A stretch of 64,000 nucleotides of DNA from CAVPDG01 sp963702535 (GTDB lineage: Bacteria > Chloroflexota > Anaerolineae > Anaerolineales > UBA4823), in NCBI GenBank assembly GCA_963702535.1, contig CAVPDG010000018.1:124001-188000 (forward strand), read 5' to 3'. Of this stretch, positions 1 to 8,682 are shown piece after piece. Both the position numbers and the translations under genes were made by a program. The notes below the pieces were generated by a model. It was not told where the DNA came from. It did not search any database and saw only the letters and a program-made list of their open reading frames with translations. Position 1 is the stretch's first letter. The number at the start of each line of letters is the position of its first letter.

Positions 1-57
1 GACCTGATCTACATCGGGTCGACAGATCACCGGATTTATGCCTTGATGGCTTCTTAG
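1..57 (+). CDS. C-terminal end of a PQQ-like beta-propeller protein (partial)
   Basis: Only the last 18 codons before a TAG stop are present. The peptide contains YIGSTDHRIYAL, the usual blade motif of PQQ-like / WD-like beta-propeller repeats, where an aromatic-Ile-Gly-Ser turn leads into an Asp-x-x-Tyr-Ala-Leu strand. The rest lies upstream of the window. It sits about 50 bases before a PP2C phosphatase in a signalling cluster. The call rests on one repeat and is modest. Confidence 0.5.
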   Translation, partial: DLIYIGSTDHRIYALMAS

Positions 58-105
58 GCAAACCTTGACCAGACACCCGCCCACGTGGAAGGGGAGGAAG
101 CATTT

Positions 106-1000
106 GTGAAGAAGTTTTTGGACACGCTCTTCGGCCAGAAGACTGACCAACAGGAATTAGACATACCCACCAGACCGCTGCCACAGGAGCCTACGCTGGT
201 GACATCCAAGAAGGAACATCTCGAGCCGCCACAGCTGATCGTGGGTTGTGCGCAATCCGTGGGCCGGCAACGCGACCACAATGAAGATGCCCTGTTCACG
301 TTGACTACAACGCTGACGAGCGACTATGGAAACGTTCCGTTCGGGTCTGTATATCGTCGCCGACGGCATGGGTGGGCACCAACACGGCGAGGTAGCCAGC
401 GGGATTGCCATCCGAGTGCTTGCGGGGCTGGTGGTGCGCAAGCTATATACCACGCTCTTGAGCCTGAAGCACTCCCCACCCGAGCAATCCTTGCTGGAGA
501 TCATGCAAGAAGGGGTGATGGAGGCGCACCGGACGATCACGCGGCAGGCGCCGGGGAGCGGAACGACCTTGACTGCGATTCTCATCCTGGGAAACCAGAT
601 GACGCTGGCGCATGTCGGAGATAGCCGCGCCTACTCGATCAGCGGGAATGGATCGATGGAGGCGCTGACGCGCGATCATACGCTGGTCAAGCGACTGGTA
701 GAGCTGGGGCGCATTACAACGGATGAGGCAGCGGTGCATCCGCAGAAGAACGTGCTCTACCGCGCCCTGGGACAGGGTGAGCCTTTTGACCCCGATCTGA
801 ATACCATGCAGCTCCCGGATGGCGGATACCTGCTGATCTGCTCGGATGGATTGTGGGGCGTTGTGCCAGAAGAAGAGATCCACCGGCTGGTGCTGGAGGC
901 TGAAGCCCCAGAAGTCGCCTGCATGCGGCTGGTCGAGGCGGCAAACGAGGCGGGGGGACCGGATAACATTACAGCTATCCTGGTGAGACTGCCTGGCTGA
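106..1000 (+). CDS. PP2C-family serine/threonine phosphatase (one frameshift)
   Basis: Metal-dependent PP2C (PPM) phosphatase that removes phosphate from Ser/Thr, probably opposing the kinase at 8683 or similar Hanks kinases. Visible motifs are RDHNEDA (metal-binding Asp), VADGMGGH, GDSRAYS, SDGLWGVV and GGPDNITAILV, in the family order. The frame breaks near 349: one G too many in a GGG run separates the NED motif from the VADGMGG motif. Removing it gives a continuous protein of about 297 aa, normal for this class. GTG at 106 is preferred because GGGGAGGA lies 6-8 bases upstream; an in-frame GTG at 85 is possible. The first 45 residues are a linker of no recognised type. DnaJ-vWA and FHA genes follow within a few bases. 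Confidence 0.85.
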
Positions 1001-1008
1001 CGAACCTG

Positions 1009-2494
1009 ATGGAAAATCCCCTGGATTATTACGCCATCCTCGGTCTGGAGCGGGAGGCGACGCCCGAAGACATCCGGCGCGCCTACCACCGCAAGGCGCG
1101 CAAGCTCCATCCGGATGTCAACCAGGAGACCGGGGCGACAGAGATCTTCCTGCAGATACAACAGGCGTACGAAGTACTCACCGATCCGACAACGCGGGCG
1201 GCATACGACCAAACCCTGCCACCCCCGCCCAGCGCAGCGCCGCTGGTAGAGCTTTCGACGATCTACAGCCGTCCAAGCCTGATGCGGTTGAGCGAGCCGC
1301 AACTGGTCTACGTGCTCATTGAGCTGGCGGCGCCGGACAACGCCCAAACCGGACCCAGCCTGCCTTTGAACGTCTGCCTGGTGATCGATCGCTCCACCTC
1401 CATGCAGGGCGAACGCATGGATATGGTCAAAAGCACAGCGATCGAGCTGGTACGCCAGATCCGACCCGATGACAGCCTGTCCATCGTTGCTTTTAGCGAC
1501 AGGGCAGAGACCCTGGTATCCGCCGGGCAACGCTTGAGCCGCAGCGCCATCGAAGAGCAGATCAAACACATTACGACCGGCGGCGGGACGGAGATCTATC
1601 ACGGGCTGGAATCCGGTTATTTGGAAGTGCGCAGCAAGGCAAACCGGAACAGCGTCAACCATATTATCCTGATCACCGATGGCAGGACTTACGGAGATGA
1701 AGAGAAGTGCCTGCAGATCGCGCAGCAGGCAGCCACCTACGGGATCGGCATCAGCAGCCTGGGTATTGGCAACGAATGGAACGATGTGTTCCTGGATAGC
1801 CTGGCTACCCGGACGGGCGGCAGCAGCGTGTACGTCTCCCATGCAGGTGATATCAAGCAGTTCCTGTGGCAAAAATTCAGCGGGCTGGGGCGGGTGTATG
1901 CGGAAAGAGTAAGCCTGGAGTTGTTCTTCAACCCGGGCATCGAGCTCACATATGCCTTCCGGCTGTCACCCGAGGTGAGCCTGCTGCAGAACTTTTCTCC
2001 GATCCCCATCGGGAACATACCGCTTAAATCCAACCTGACCGTCCTGCTCGAGCTGAAGACGCCGCCGCTGTACAACAGTATCGAACAGCTAACGCTGGCA
2101 GAAGGGAAGATCACCCTGGACGTACCCGGAGCATCCAAATCCGGGCTCAAGCTGCCGGTCAGCCTTTCCAGGCCGGTGAGCACCGCTCCGCTGGTCCAGC
2201 CACCGCCCACCCGGCTGCTGCAGGCGATGTCCCGCTTGAATTTGTACCGGATGCAGGAACGCGCCCACCAACAGATTGCAGATGGACAGCCGGAGAGCGC
2301 CACCCGCCACCTGCAACACCTCGCCACCCAACTCTTCGTGCAAGGGAAAACAAGAGCTGGCTCGCACCGTGCTGAACGAGATCGACCGCATCCAGAGCGA
2401 TCAGGACATCAGCGACGAAGGCAAGAAGATTATCAAATACGGCACACGCGCCCTGCTCTTGCCGGCGGGTTTTACCGACAGTTTTGCGCGATAA
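1009..2494 (+). CDS. DnaJ-domain / von Willebrand A-domain fusion protein (one frameshift)
   Basis: A J domain occupies about residues 5-70, with the HPD tripeptide at 34-36 that stimulates Hsp70 ATPase. After a short proline linker comes a vWA domain beginning near residue 110, with the metal site DRSTS at about 127-131 and ITDG further on. The C-terminal third resembles the beta-sandwich plus helical tail of Ca-activated-channel-like vWA proteins. The frame breaks near 2345, at one extra base in a GGGAAAA run; repaired, the protein is about 494 aa and ends just before the FHA gene. No membrane segment or signal is seen, so it should be cytosolic. Its position between PP2C and FHA genes suggests a scaffold for phospho-signalling. 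The J-vWA pairing is uncommon. Confidence 0.8.
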
Positions 2495-2510
2495 GGTAAG
2501 CGAGACGGTT

Positions 2511-3036
2511 ATGATCCTTTGCCCGGTGTGCCGACAACAAGAGCTGGTGGGGACGTTGTTTTGCAGCGAATGCGGAGCTGAATTATTCCATCTGGATGTA
2601 TCCCCTCCGAAGACGGTTCTATATGGAAAAGAAAGTCAGCCCGCTTCCAGGACCGTTCCTGAGGCAGAGATCGAGCGGGACGCCTTTCTCAGAGCCGCAG
2701 CCCCAGCCAGGGTGATATCTGAGAATATTGGATACGGGGCAGGAAATCCCACTGGAAGACGGCGAAGAGTTCACCGTGGGTCGCATCAGCGGAAGCCAGC
2801 CCATCCTGCCGGATATCGACCTGACACCCTACAAGGCTTACGAGGGCGGCGTATCCCGCCTGCACGCCACCATCAAGCTTAACCGGGACAAAGTCACCAT
2901 CACCGATCTGGGATCAGCGAATGGCACGCGCATCAACAACAAGAAAATCGCCGCCCACCAGCCGTATACGATCAGCAACGAAGATATCATCAGCCTTGGA
3001 AAATTCAAGGCGCAGGTGATCATCCAACGCAATTGA
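2511..3036 (+). CDS. Zinc-ribbon and FHA-domain protein (one frameshift)
   Basis: The N-terminus holds a zinc ribbon with cysteines at about residues 4, 7, 18 and 21 (CPVC and CSEC). A low-complexity linker leads to a forkhead-associated domain with the phosphothreonine-binding signatures GRISG, SRLHA and GSANGTRIN. It should read phospho-Thr marks made by Hanks-type kinases. The frame changes by one base near 2716-2720, between linker and FHA domain; the merged protein is about 174 aa. ATG at 2511 starts the zinc ribbon cleanly. It belongs to the same cluster as the PP2C and DnaJ-vWA genes. Confidence 0.8.
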
Positions 3037-3053
3037 AACAAACGGAGGTCTAA

Positions 3054-3296
3054 GTGCCTTATACCTTGATCATACACGTCCCAAATACCGACCCGGTCGT
3101 CGGGGAGGTGGATGAACTACCCGCTCGCACCGATACACTAATCATGCTTTCCAATCCACGCATGCGAGATGGGAAAGACCTACCCTACATCGCCGAAAAT
3201 GTGATGACCGTTCTATGGCCCATTGACAAAGTTCACTTCATCGAGGTCATGACGGCGAAGGAAGAAGAGGAGATCATCGGCTTCGTCCGGGAGTGA
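3054..3296 (+). CDS. Small conserved-looking protein of unknown function, 80 aa
   Basis: Starts at GTG with GGAGG seven bases upstream and ends three bases before the next response-regulator gene, so it is almost certainly cotranscribed with it. The protein is soluble and acidic with a mixed alpha/beta pattern: beta-rich first third, then a NPRMRDGKDLPY segment, then a Glu-rich helix near the end. I recognise no family. The spacing and codon use match real neighbouring genes. A role with the adjacent regulator is a guess from position only. Confidence 0.6.
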   Translation: MPYTLIIHVPNTDPVVGEVDELPARTDTLIMLSNPRMRDGKDLPYIAENVMTVLWPIDKVHFIEVMTAKEEEEIIGFVRE

Positions 3297-3299
3297 TTT

Positions 3300-4025
3300 A
3301 TGGCAGAACCCCGCTTGCAAGACAGGCGCATTCTGGTTGTGGACGATGAAGTGAGGATGGTACGCTTCATCCGCCTGAATCTGGAGCACGATGGCTTCCA
3401 GGTAACCGAAGCATACAATGGAATGCAAGCACTGGAGCGGATGCGGACCAACCTGCCCGACCTGGTGCTGCTGGATGTGATGATGCCAGACATCGACGGC
3501 TTCGAGGTGCTGCGCACAATCCGCGAGGTCAGCCAGGTGCCGGTGATCATGCTCACCGCCAAAGGCGAGGAAGACGACCGGGTGCGAGGCTTGGAGCTTG
3601 GAGCAGACGATTACATTACGAAACCTTTCAGCCCGCGCGAGATGGTCAGCCGGGTGCGAGCCGTTTTGCGACGGACGGAAACGACTACCAGCGCCACGCA
3701 TGGCTTAATCGAGGTAGACGAACATCTAAAAATCAACTTCGACCGCCGCGAGGTATGGCTGGATGGCGAGCAGGTACAGCTCCGCCCCACAGAATACCGC
3801 TTGCTGTATTACCTGGTACAAAACGCCGGGTGGGTGCTCACCCACGACCAGATCCTGGCAAAGGTGTGGGGCTACGAGTACCGCGATGAGCCGCACTACG
3901 TGCGCCTGTATATCAACTACCTGCGCAAAAAAATCGAGGCGGATCCTGCCAATCCGAAGTATATCCTCACCGAGCGCGGCGTTGGATACCGTTTCGTAGA
4001 TTTCAGGCGCCAGCCAACCGGTTGA
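3300..4025 (+). CDS. OmpR/PhoB-family response regulator
   Basis: Receiver domain at residues 9-125, with the acidic pair D15-D16, phosphoacceptor D59 in LLDVMMPD, T86 and K108 in TKPF. It is followed by an OmpR-type winged-helix DNA-binding domain at about 140-235, ending in the typical ERGVGYRF strand. At 241 aa it is a full-length transcription regulator. No histidine kinase gene is adjacent, so its partner lies elsewhere or it is orphan. It directly follows the 80-aa gene and probably ends the transcript that began with the PP2C gene. Confidence 0.95.
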   Translation: MAEPRLQDRRILVVDDEVRMVRFIRLNLEHDGFQVTEAYNGMQALERMRTNLPDLVLLDVMMPDIDGFEVLRTIREVSQVPVIMLTAKGEEDDRVRGLELGADDYITKPFSPREMVSRVRAVLRRTETTTSATHGLIEVDEHLKINFDRREVWLDGEQVQLRPTEYRLLYYLVQNAGWVLTHDQILAKVWGYEYRDEPHYVRLYINYLRKKIEADPANPKYILTERGVGYRFVDFRRQPTG

Positions 4026-4070
4026 TTCGAGGCGCCAAACGCCGCCCAGCAGTAAATCCGGCGATCAGGC

Positions 4071-4099
4071 TTGCCAGTCATCGTAGTTTCGGCTATACT
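4071..4099 (+). promoter_or_regulatory. Sigma-70-type promoter of the NarL-type regulator
   Basis: TTGCCA at 4071-4076, a 17-base spacer, then TATACT at 4094-4099. The predicted start near 4106 lies only about 14 bases before the ATG at 4120, leaving a very short leader that still holds a GAGG ribosome site. Confidence 0.7.
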
Positions 4100-4119
4100 C
4101 CCTGCGTGAGGTGCGAAGC

Positions 4120-4776
4120 ATGCCAGGAAAACAACGGATCTTGCTGGTAGATGATCATGAGGTCGTGAGGCTGGGCTTGAAATCGCTTCTGGACCGCCAT
4201 CCGAACTTTGAGGTGGTGGCAGAAGCCAGCACAGCGCGCGAGGCTGTGGAGCGGGTAGCGACGCATTCGCCCGATGTAGTTGTGATGGATATCCGGCTGC
4301 CGGGCGGCTCCGGAATCGAAGCCTGCGAAGAAATTGTGGAAAAATACCCTAATACCAAGGTGATCATGCTGACATCCTACGCCGAGGATGAGATGCTCTT
4401 CTCAGCCATCCGGGCAGGCGCTTCTGGTTACGTATTGAAACAGATCGGCGGGGAGGATCTGGTGCACGCCATCGAGGCGGTAGGGCGAGGAGAAGCGCTC
4501 CTGGACCCAGCAGTAACGCAGCGGGTGTTTCAAGAGGTGCGCAAGGCTGCCAAGGAAGAAGAGGCATCGGCGTTTGCCACCCTCACCCAGCAAGAACGGC
4601 ACGTGCTGTTGCTGGTCTCTGAAGGCAAAACAAACCGTGAGATCGCCAAGGCTTTGTTCCTTGGGGAGGGCACGGTGCGCAATTACGTGAGCAGCATCCT
4701 ATCCAAGCTGGGTGTCAGCAACCGGGCAGAAGCCGCAGCCTACGCCGTCGAGCACAACCTGCGCGATTACCTGTAA
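4120..4776 (+). CDS. NarL/FixJ-family response regulator
   Basis: Receiver domain with acidic residues D11-D12 and phosphoacceptor D57 (VVVMDIRLPGG), followed by a LuxR-type helix-turn-helix at about residues 150-212 with the motif TNREIAKALFLGEGTVRNYVS split over two helices. Length 218 aa is normal. ATG at 4120 is chosen over GTG at 4111 because GAGG at 4107-4110 is correctly spaced for the ATG and the promoter start falls just upstream. It has its own promoter and a strong terminator, so it is a single-gene unit separate from the preceding OmpR-type gene. No cognate kinase is visible. Confidence 0.93.
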   Translation: MPGKQRILLVDDHEVVRLGLKSLLDRHPNFEVVAEASTAREAVERVATHSPDVVVMDIRLPGGSGIEACEEIVEKYPNTKVIMLTSYAEDEMLFSAIRAGASGYVLKQIGGEDLVHAIEAVGRGEALLDPAVTQRVFQEVRKAAKEEEASAFATLTQQERHVLLLVSEGKTNREIAKALFLGEGTVRNYVSSILSKLGVSNRAEAAAYAVEHNLRDYL

Positions 4777-4788
4777 GCAAAGCGATCC

Positions 4789-4832
4789 AAAAAGGCAGGC
4801 GATGGACAAGCTCCTTCGCCTGCCTTTTTTCT
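4789..4832 (+). terminator. Intrinsic terminator, probably bidirectional
   Basis: A 14-base stem (AAAAAGGCAGGCGA at 4789-4802 pairing with 4815-4828) is followed by a run of T. The A-run on the left side lets it work for the convergent minus-strand gene ending at 4846. Confidence 0.85.
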
Positions 4833-4845
4833 TTAACCCTCCTAG

Positions 4846-5403
4846 CTACATCATCCACCTGGCGTCTGCAGCGGTCAAGCGACTACCCGACCGATCCTGG
4901 CGAGAAGACTGGTAGATCAATCCCCATAACCAATCCTCCAGGTAGCGCTCAATATCGTCGAGCAGTTTAAAATTCTCATTCAGGCTGCCGACCAGGTCCC
5001 TGCTATCCTGGAAGAGCTGCAGGCACTGGACATGCGCCTCGCCTTCCTGGACGCACTGCTGATCCAGGAACGCCAGGAAGGCAGCTGGGGTGATGAGATC
5101 GAACGTGATTGGCGTGCACTGCCGGGGGAGGTAAACGCCATGGGCACTCAGATTGCGCGTGAGGCGATGATAAATCTGGTTGCGATCATCGCAGAGCTGG
5201 GCCTTGCGCGCTCCAACCTCGGCAATGATCTCCCGGATCACGGATAAGCTCTGCGGACCCACCAATACAAGCCCCTCGACCAGGTTTTGCATGGGGAGGG
5301 GATTGCCATTATCCAGGCAATGGTTAAGCACCTCACCCGCTTGAAGACGGACGTAAGCACGCTCGACAAACTCATAGACGGCGAGCAGCGAGTCTTCAGT
5401 CAT
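4846..5403 (-). CDS. Hypothetical protein, about 185 aa
   Basis: I do not recognise the family. The start chosen (MTEDSLLAVYEF, ATG at 5403) overlaps the last codons of the upstream DUF971 gene by eight bases, a typical translational-coupling arrangement. The protein is mostly helical, with no membrane segment or signal, and a charged aromatic C-terminal part (DDIERYLEDWLWGLIY). It may act with the DUF971 protein, but nothing in the sequence says how. Confidence 0.65.
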   Translation of the reverse strand: MTEDSLLAVYEFVERAYVRLQAGEVLNHCLDNGNPLPMQNLVEGLVLVGPQSLSVIREIIAEVGARKAQLCDDRNQIYHRLTRNLSAHGVYLPRQCTPITFDLITPAAFLAFLDQQCVQEGEAHVQCLQLFQDSRDLVGSLNENFKLLDDIERYLEDWLWGLIYQSSRQDRSGSRLTAADARWMM

Positions 5404-5749
5404 TCTGCCTCTTTGCCTGGCATAGCAGGCAAGGACATAGGGCACGCAGATATCCCCAATGATAGATGCCATAGCGATGACCATCTTCCCATTCGATCGT
5501 GATGGCATAAGTACCCACAGCTTCCAGGTTGCGGATGCGCGTCTGGGGTGAATCTTCGATTTCCATGGTGAAGATCAGAGGATCTGGCTCGGAACGCATA
5601 TTTTCATGACCCCCTCGACATGCTGCACAGGGGCAGGCATGCCGCAGTAGAGAGAATGGAATCAGGCTGGTATGACCATCTTCCCAGGTAATGGTCAGCT
5701 CGCTGGTATGTCGATTAGCAGTAATACCGGTCGGTCTCAGGCTCATCAT
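5396..5749 (-). CDS. DUF971 (gamma-butyrobetaine hydroxylase N-terminal-like) protein
   Basis: A 117-aa protein with the DUF971 pattern: WEDGHTSLIPFSLLRHACPC near the N-terminus and a second strand set, EWEDGHRYGIYHWGYLRALCPC, near the end. The repeated DGH and CPC elements suggest metal binding (in eukaryotic gamma-butyrobetaine hydroxylase this domain binds zinc). Bacterial members are often encoded near iron-sulfur or Mrp proteins, but none is here. The gene overlaps the following gene and so heads a two-gene minus-strand unit. Confidence 0.85.
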   Translation of the reverse strand: MMSLRPTGITANRHTSELTITWEDGHTSLIPFSLLRHACPCAACRGGHENMRSEPDPLIFTMEIEDSPQTRIRNLEAVGTYAITIEWEDGHRYGIYHWGYLRALCPCLLCQAKRQND

Positions 5750-5817
5750 AACCCTTCAGTCATCCACCTGCTATAACTATATAACGAAACTGCCCCAAAT
5801 GCAATTACACGCCGAAA

Positions 5818-5835
5818 CCTCTCAAAGATGAGAGG
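5818..5835. repeat. Short hairpin in the intergenic region
   Basis: CCTCTCA-aaga-TGAGAGG is a perfect 7-base stem between two minus-strand genes. Only a weak T stretch follows on the minus strand, so it may be a poor terminator of the SH3 gene. The rest of 5750-5890 shows nothing convincing. Confidence 0.4.
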
Positions 5836-5890
5836 ACCTTTACAAATTTGGTTTGCCTGCCGGGATTGGTGAAACAGGGAAAAGATGGCT

Positions 5891-6388
5891 TCACGGATTT
5901 TGCACAACCATCAAGAAGTTGGAGACTGCCCAGCCCTGCACGGTTTCATCATAAGGCGCAACGACAAACCACCAGGTATATCCATCGGCATCGCGTGGTC
6001 CATCACGGATCTGGAATACTTCGGATTCAAGCGCCAGGAATTCCACATTTCCCTGCAAACCGGGAGCGGAGCGCAAGCGCAACCCTTCACCTTCTGTACC
6101 GGATATCTGAACATAAGCGCCAACACCGAAAGCGCCCGGGAACGGGGAGGGGGGCAGCGCCTCGGCAGACGGCTGGGCAAGCGGAGGAGTAGGTGTGTTG
6201 ACCACCGGGGTGGCAGTGGGCGCCTGAATGACGCTCAAAACCGCAGTGGATGGTCCGGTTGCCGCTTCATTCGGTCTCGTCACCCAGAGCAGGGATAATG
6301 TGGCGCACATGAGCAGGACAGCCAGCGTTACCGCGCCAGCCAGAACCCAGGGGCTGAAAATTGCTCGAATAATGGAACGCGACTTCAT
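5891..6388 (-). CDS. Membrane-anchored bacterial SH3-domain protein
   Basis: 165 aa. A single N-terminal transmembrane helix lies at about residues 12-35 (LAGAVTLAVLLMCATLSLLW), then a Thr/Pro-rich extracytoplasmic linker, then a bacterial SH3 (SH3b, type 3) domain at about 90-163 with the pattern EGLRLRSAPG, VFQIRDGP and GYTWWFV. SH3b domains usually bind cell-wall peptides or other envelope ligands. The linker is typical of secreted proteins in this phylum. It follows the Ca2+/H+ exchanger gene by nine bases and is likely cotranscribed with it; the functional link is unknown. Confidence 0.85.
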   Translation of the reverse strand: MKSRSIIRAIFSPWVLAGAVTLAVLLMCATLSLLWVTRPNEAATGPSTAVLSVIQAPTATPVVNTPTPPLAQPSAEALPPSPFPGAFGVGAYVQISGTEGEGLRLRSAPGLQGNVEFLALESEVFQIRDGPRDADGYTWWFVVAPYDETVQGWAVSNFLMVVQNP

Positions 6389-6397
6389 CTCACCGCA

Positions 6398-7486
6398 CTA
6401 CGGGATAAAGAAGAACGCCAGGACCAGGATCAGGTAGACGGCAATCAGCTCCGCCCCTTCCAGCCAGTTCGACTCGCCATCAATGGAAACGAGCCCGGCG
6501 ATCAACACCGCGGCGATCAGCGCCAGCAGCTCAAACTGGTTGAAGATCAAGGTGAGCGGATTGCCCATCAGCAGGCTGATGAAGACCAGCACGGGCGCGA
6601 CGAAGAGCGCAATCTGCAGGCTGGATGCCAGGGAGATCTCAACGCTCAGATCCATCTTGTTTTTCAAGGCAACCTGCACAGCCACCAGGTGCTCAGCCAC
6701 ATTGCCAATCAAAGGGATGAGGATGATACCCAGGAAGAATTCAGAGATCCCGTAGCTGATGACGATCGGCTCGACTGCGCCAACCAACAGCTCGCTGAGA
6801 TAGGCGACACCCACAGTAGATAAAGCCAGGATGATCAGCGATACACGCAGCGACCAGGCTGGTCGGGCGAGCTCCTCGCTCGCCTGGCTCGTCTCAGCAA
6901 CCAGCGGCGACCTGGAAAAGCGGAAATTGAAGATCAGCCCTAATGCATACAAAACGATCATGATCAAAGCGACGCCAAGACTGAGCACTTCCACTTTCAA
7001 ACCACCCTCATTGGTAATTTCTATCGTATGGCTGAAGAGGGATGGGATCACCAGGGCGACAACAGCCAGAAACAACAAAACCGCGTGGTTTGTCGCCTGC
7101 TGGCGATTGAAAGTTTGCCTGCCATTGCGCAGCCCGCCCAGCAAAAAAGACATCCCCATTACCAGGAGCAGGTTCCCGATGATCGACCCGGTGATCGAGG
7201 CTTTGACGAGGTCAAGCAATCCTTCCCGGATGGCAAAGATGGTGATGATCAGCTCAGCAGCATTACCCAGGGTGGCATTGAGCAATCCACCTATCTTGGG
7301 TCCGGTGAAATGCGCCAGGGCATCGGTGGACTCGCCGATATAATGCGCCAGGGGGATGACGCCAAGCGCAGTGAGCACAAACACCAGGAGCGAATTCCAG
7401 CCGGCGAAACCGGCAATGATCGCCAGGGGCACTACCAGCAAGAGAACGGAGAGCGGGTCTTTCCGCACAAAATTAACTAATCTCAT
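6398..7486 (-). CDS. cax: Calcium/proton exchanger (CaCA superfamily, CAX)
   Basis: 362-aa integral membrane antiporter that exports Ca2+ in exchange for H+. It has about 11 hydrophobic segments in two homologous halves. The two alpha-repeats are visible as GGLLNATLGNAAELIITIFA and as IGNVAEHLVAVQVALKNKMD, each with the Glu of the cation site. Length and order fit the CAX family. ATG at 7486 is preceded by a GA-rich stretch. It is followed by the SH3 gene. No regulatory domain is present. Confidence 0.93.
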   Translation of the reverse strand: MRLVNFVRKDPLSVLLLVVPLAIIAGFAGWNSLLVFVLTALGVIPLAHYIGESTDALAHFTGPKIGGLLNATLGNAAELIITIFAIREGLLDLVKASITGSIIGNLLLVMGMSFLLGGLRNGRQTFNRQQATNHAVLLFLAVVALVIPSLFSHTIEITNEGGLKVEVLSLGVALIMIVLYALGLIFNFRFSRSPLVAETSQASEELARPAWSLRVSLIILALSTVGVAYLSELLVGAVEPIVISYGISEFFLGIILIPLIGNVAEHLVAVQVALKNKMDLSVEISLASSLQIALFVAPVLVFISLLMGNPLTLIFNQFELLALIAAVLIAGLVSIDGESNWLEGAELIAVYLILVLAFFFIP

Positions 7487-7612
7487 AGCATTTCTCGAAC
7501 TCCTTCTCTGATGAGGTTAATACGCTTTCCATCGCATCAATACCACTCAATTTCTCCGCTAAATAAACGCTTTACCTATCGGGCGAATGCACCGCTTCGC
7601 TTCTACGGTCTT

Positions 7613-8560
7613 CTAACCCTGCTCCGAGCTAAAAATGGTGCTGGAAGTTCCTTCGGGCACCAGAACGCGCAGAGATTTGGGTAAAACGTTTATCGTTGCC
7701 GGGCTTTTGCTGATCACCGGCTCACCATCCACCTGCAAATAGAGCGTGGATTCCGTCTCCAGGCGGAGATGGCGAAACGGGGTATGGAAGACCCGGGGAG
7801 AGTGAACATGGCGCCCCGATAATAAATCCAGTGCAAGCTGGACGGTATCGCCGAGAGTTTCCCCTTCAAAGAGCCACAAGTCCATCAGCCCATCATCCAT
7901 GCGCGCTTGTGGGGAGAGGTGGAGAATTCCCCCCGCATACAGGTTGATATTGCTGACCAACCCGAGAAGGAAATGCCCTGCCACCCGGTGATCATCCACC
8001 TCAACTTTCAGGTTCATACCGTGCCAAAATCCCGCATGCCAGACGACCGATGTGCCGTAATGGACGACGGCAAAGTGCTTTTCCCAGCGCTTGCGCGGCT
8101 CGATGCGGTGCACAATGAACGCGTCGAGCCCCACACCCGCCCAGAGCAAGAAGGACTGGTCAGCGCAAACACCCAGGTCGACCTGGCGGACCGGGGCTTG
8201 GACCAGCAACCGGGCGCTCTCCTCCAGCGCCATCCAGCGCGCCCAGGTCAGGACGGGCAGACCCAGCTCCTGGGCAAAGACGTTCGATGTGCCAGCGGGA
8301 AGGACCCCAAGAGCAGTTTCTGAGCCAGCCAGACCGGCGACTGCACGATTGATCGAGCCATCCCCTCCCGCCATGAAGAGCGCATCCAGACCATCTTGCG
8401 CAGCCTGGCTCGCCAGGCGGGTGATGTGATCCCCGTTGCTCGATTGTTTAAGGGTGATATCCCATCCGCCAGCGCGCAAAACGTTAGCGGCGCGCTCAGC
8501 CAGCAAGCGCGAGGGAAAACGCCCCGCAGCAGGATTGTAGGCGAGCATTCCAGTAGGCAT
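7613..8560 (-). CDS. Diacylglycerol kinase-type lipid kinase (YegS/DgkB-like)
   Basis: 315 aa with the DAGK catalytic signature: AYNPAAGR near the N-terminus, the nucleotide loop GGDGSINRAV, and LPAGTSNVFAQELGLP. The C-terminal beta-sandwich contains the MDDGLMDLWLF motif and ends with the VDGEP strand common to YegS and BmrU proteins. It should phosphorylate diacylglycerol or a related lipid at the inner face of the membrane. It is monocistronic and divergent from the Ser/Thr kinase at 8683, with 122 bases between the two starts. Confidence 0.9.
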   Translation of the reverse strand: MPTGMLAYNPAAGRFPSRLLAERAANVLRAGGWDITLKQSSNGDHITRLASQAAQDGLDALFMAGGDGSINRAVAGLAGSETALGVLPAGTSNVFAQELGLPVLTWARWMALEESARLLVQAPVRQVDLGVCADQSFLLWAGVGLDAFIVHRIEPRKRWEKHFAVVHYGTSVVWHAGFWHGMNLKVEVDDHRVAGHFLLGLVSNINLYAGGILHLSPQARMDDGLMDLWLFEGETLGDTVQLALDLLSGRHVHSPRVFHTPFRHLRLETESTLYLQVDGEPVISKSPATINVLPKSLRVLVPEGTSSTIFSSEQG

Positions 8561-8682
8561 GGTTGTCTAGAAACCGATTGTACTAGATAATGTTAATCCG
8601 TAAAAGCCGGTTGAATTGTATTACAATGATGAGCGGATTACTGGCTAGCCTTTGAAAAACCGGGGATGCAGCATCTAAGGAA

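Noticed and set aside
757..1872. Long minus-strand open frame across the PP2C and DnaJ-vWA genes
   Set aside because: It is antisense to two genes with clear domain motifs and has a composition of no known family, so it is a shadow frame.
85..2494. Real pseudogenes in the signalling cluster
   Set aside because: Each break is a single base, motifs continue intact on both sides, and the same pattern hits essential genes elsewhere, so sequencing error is simpler.
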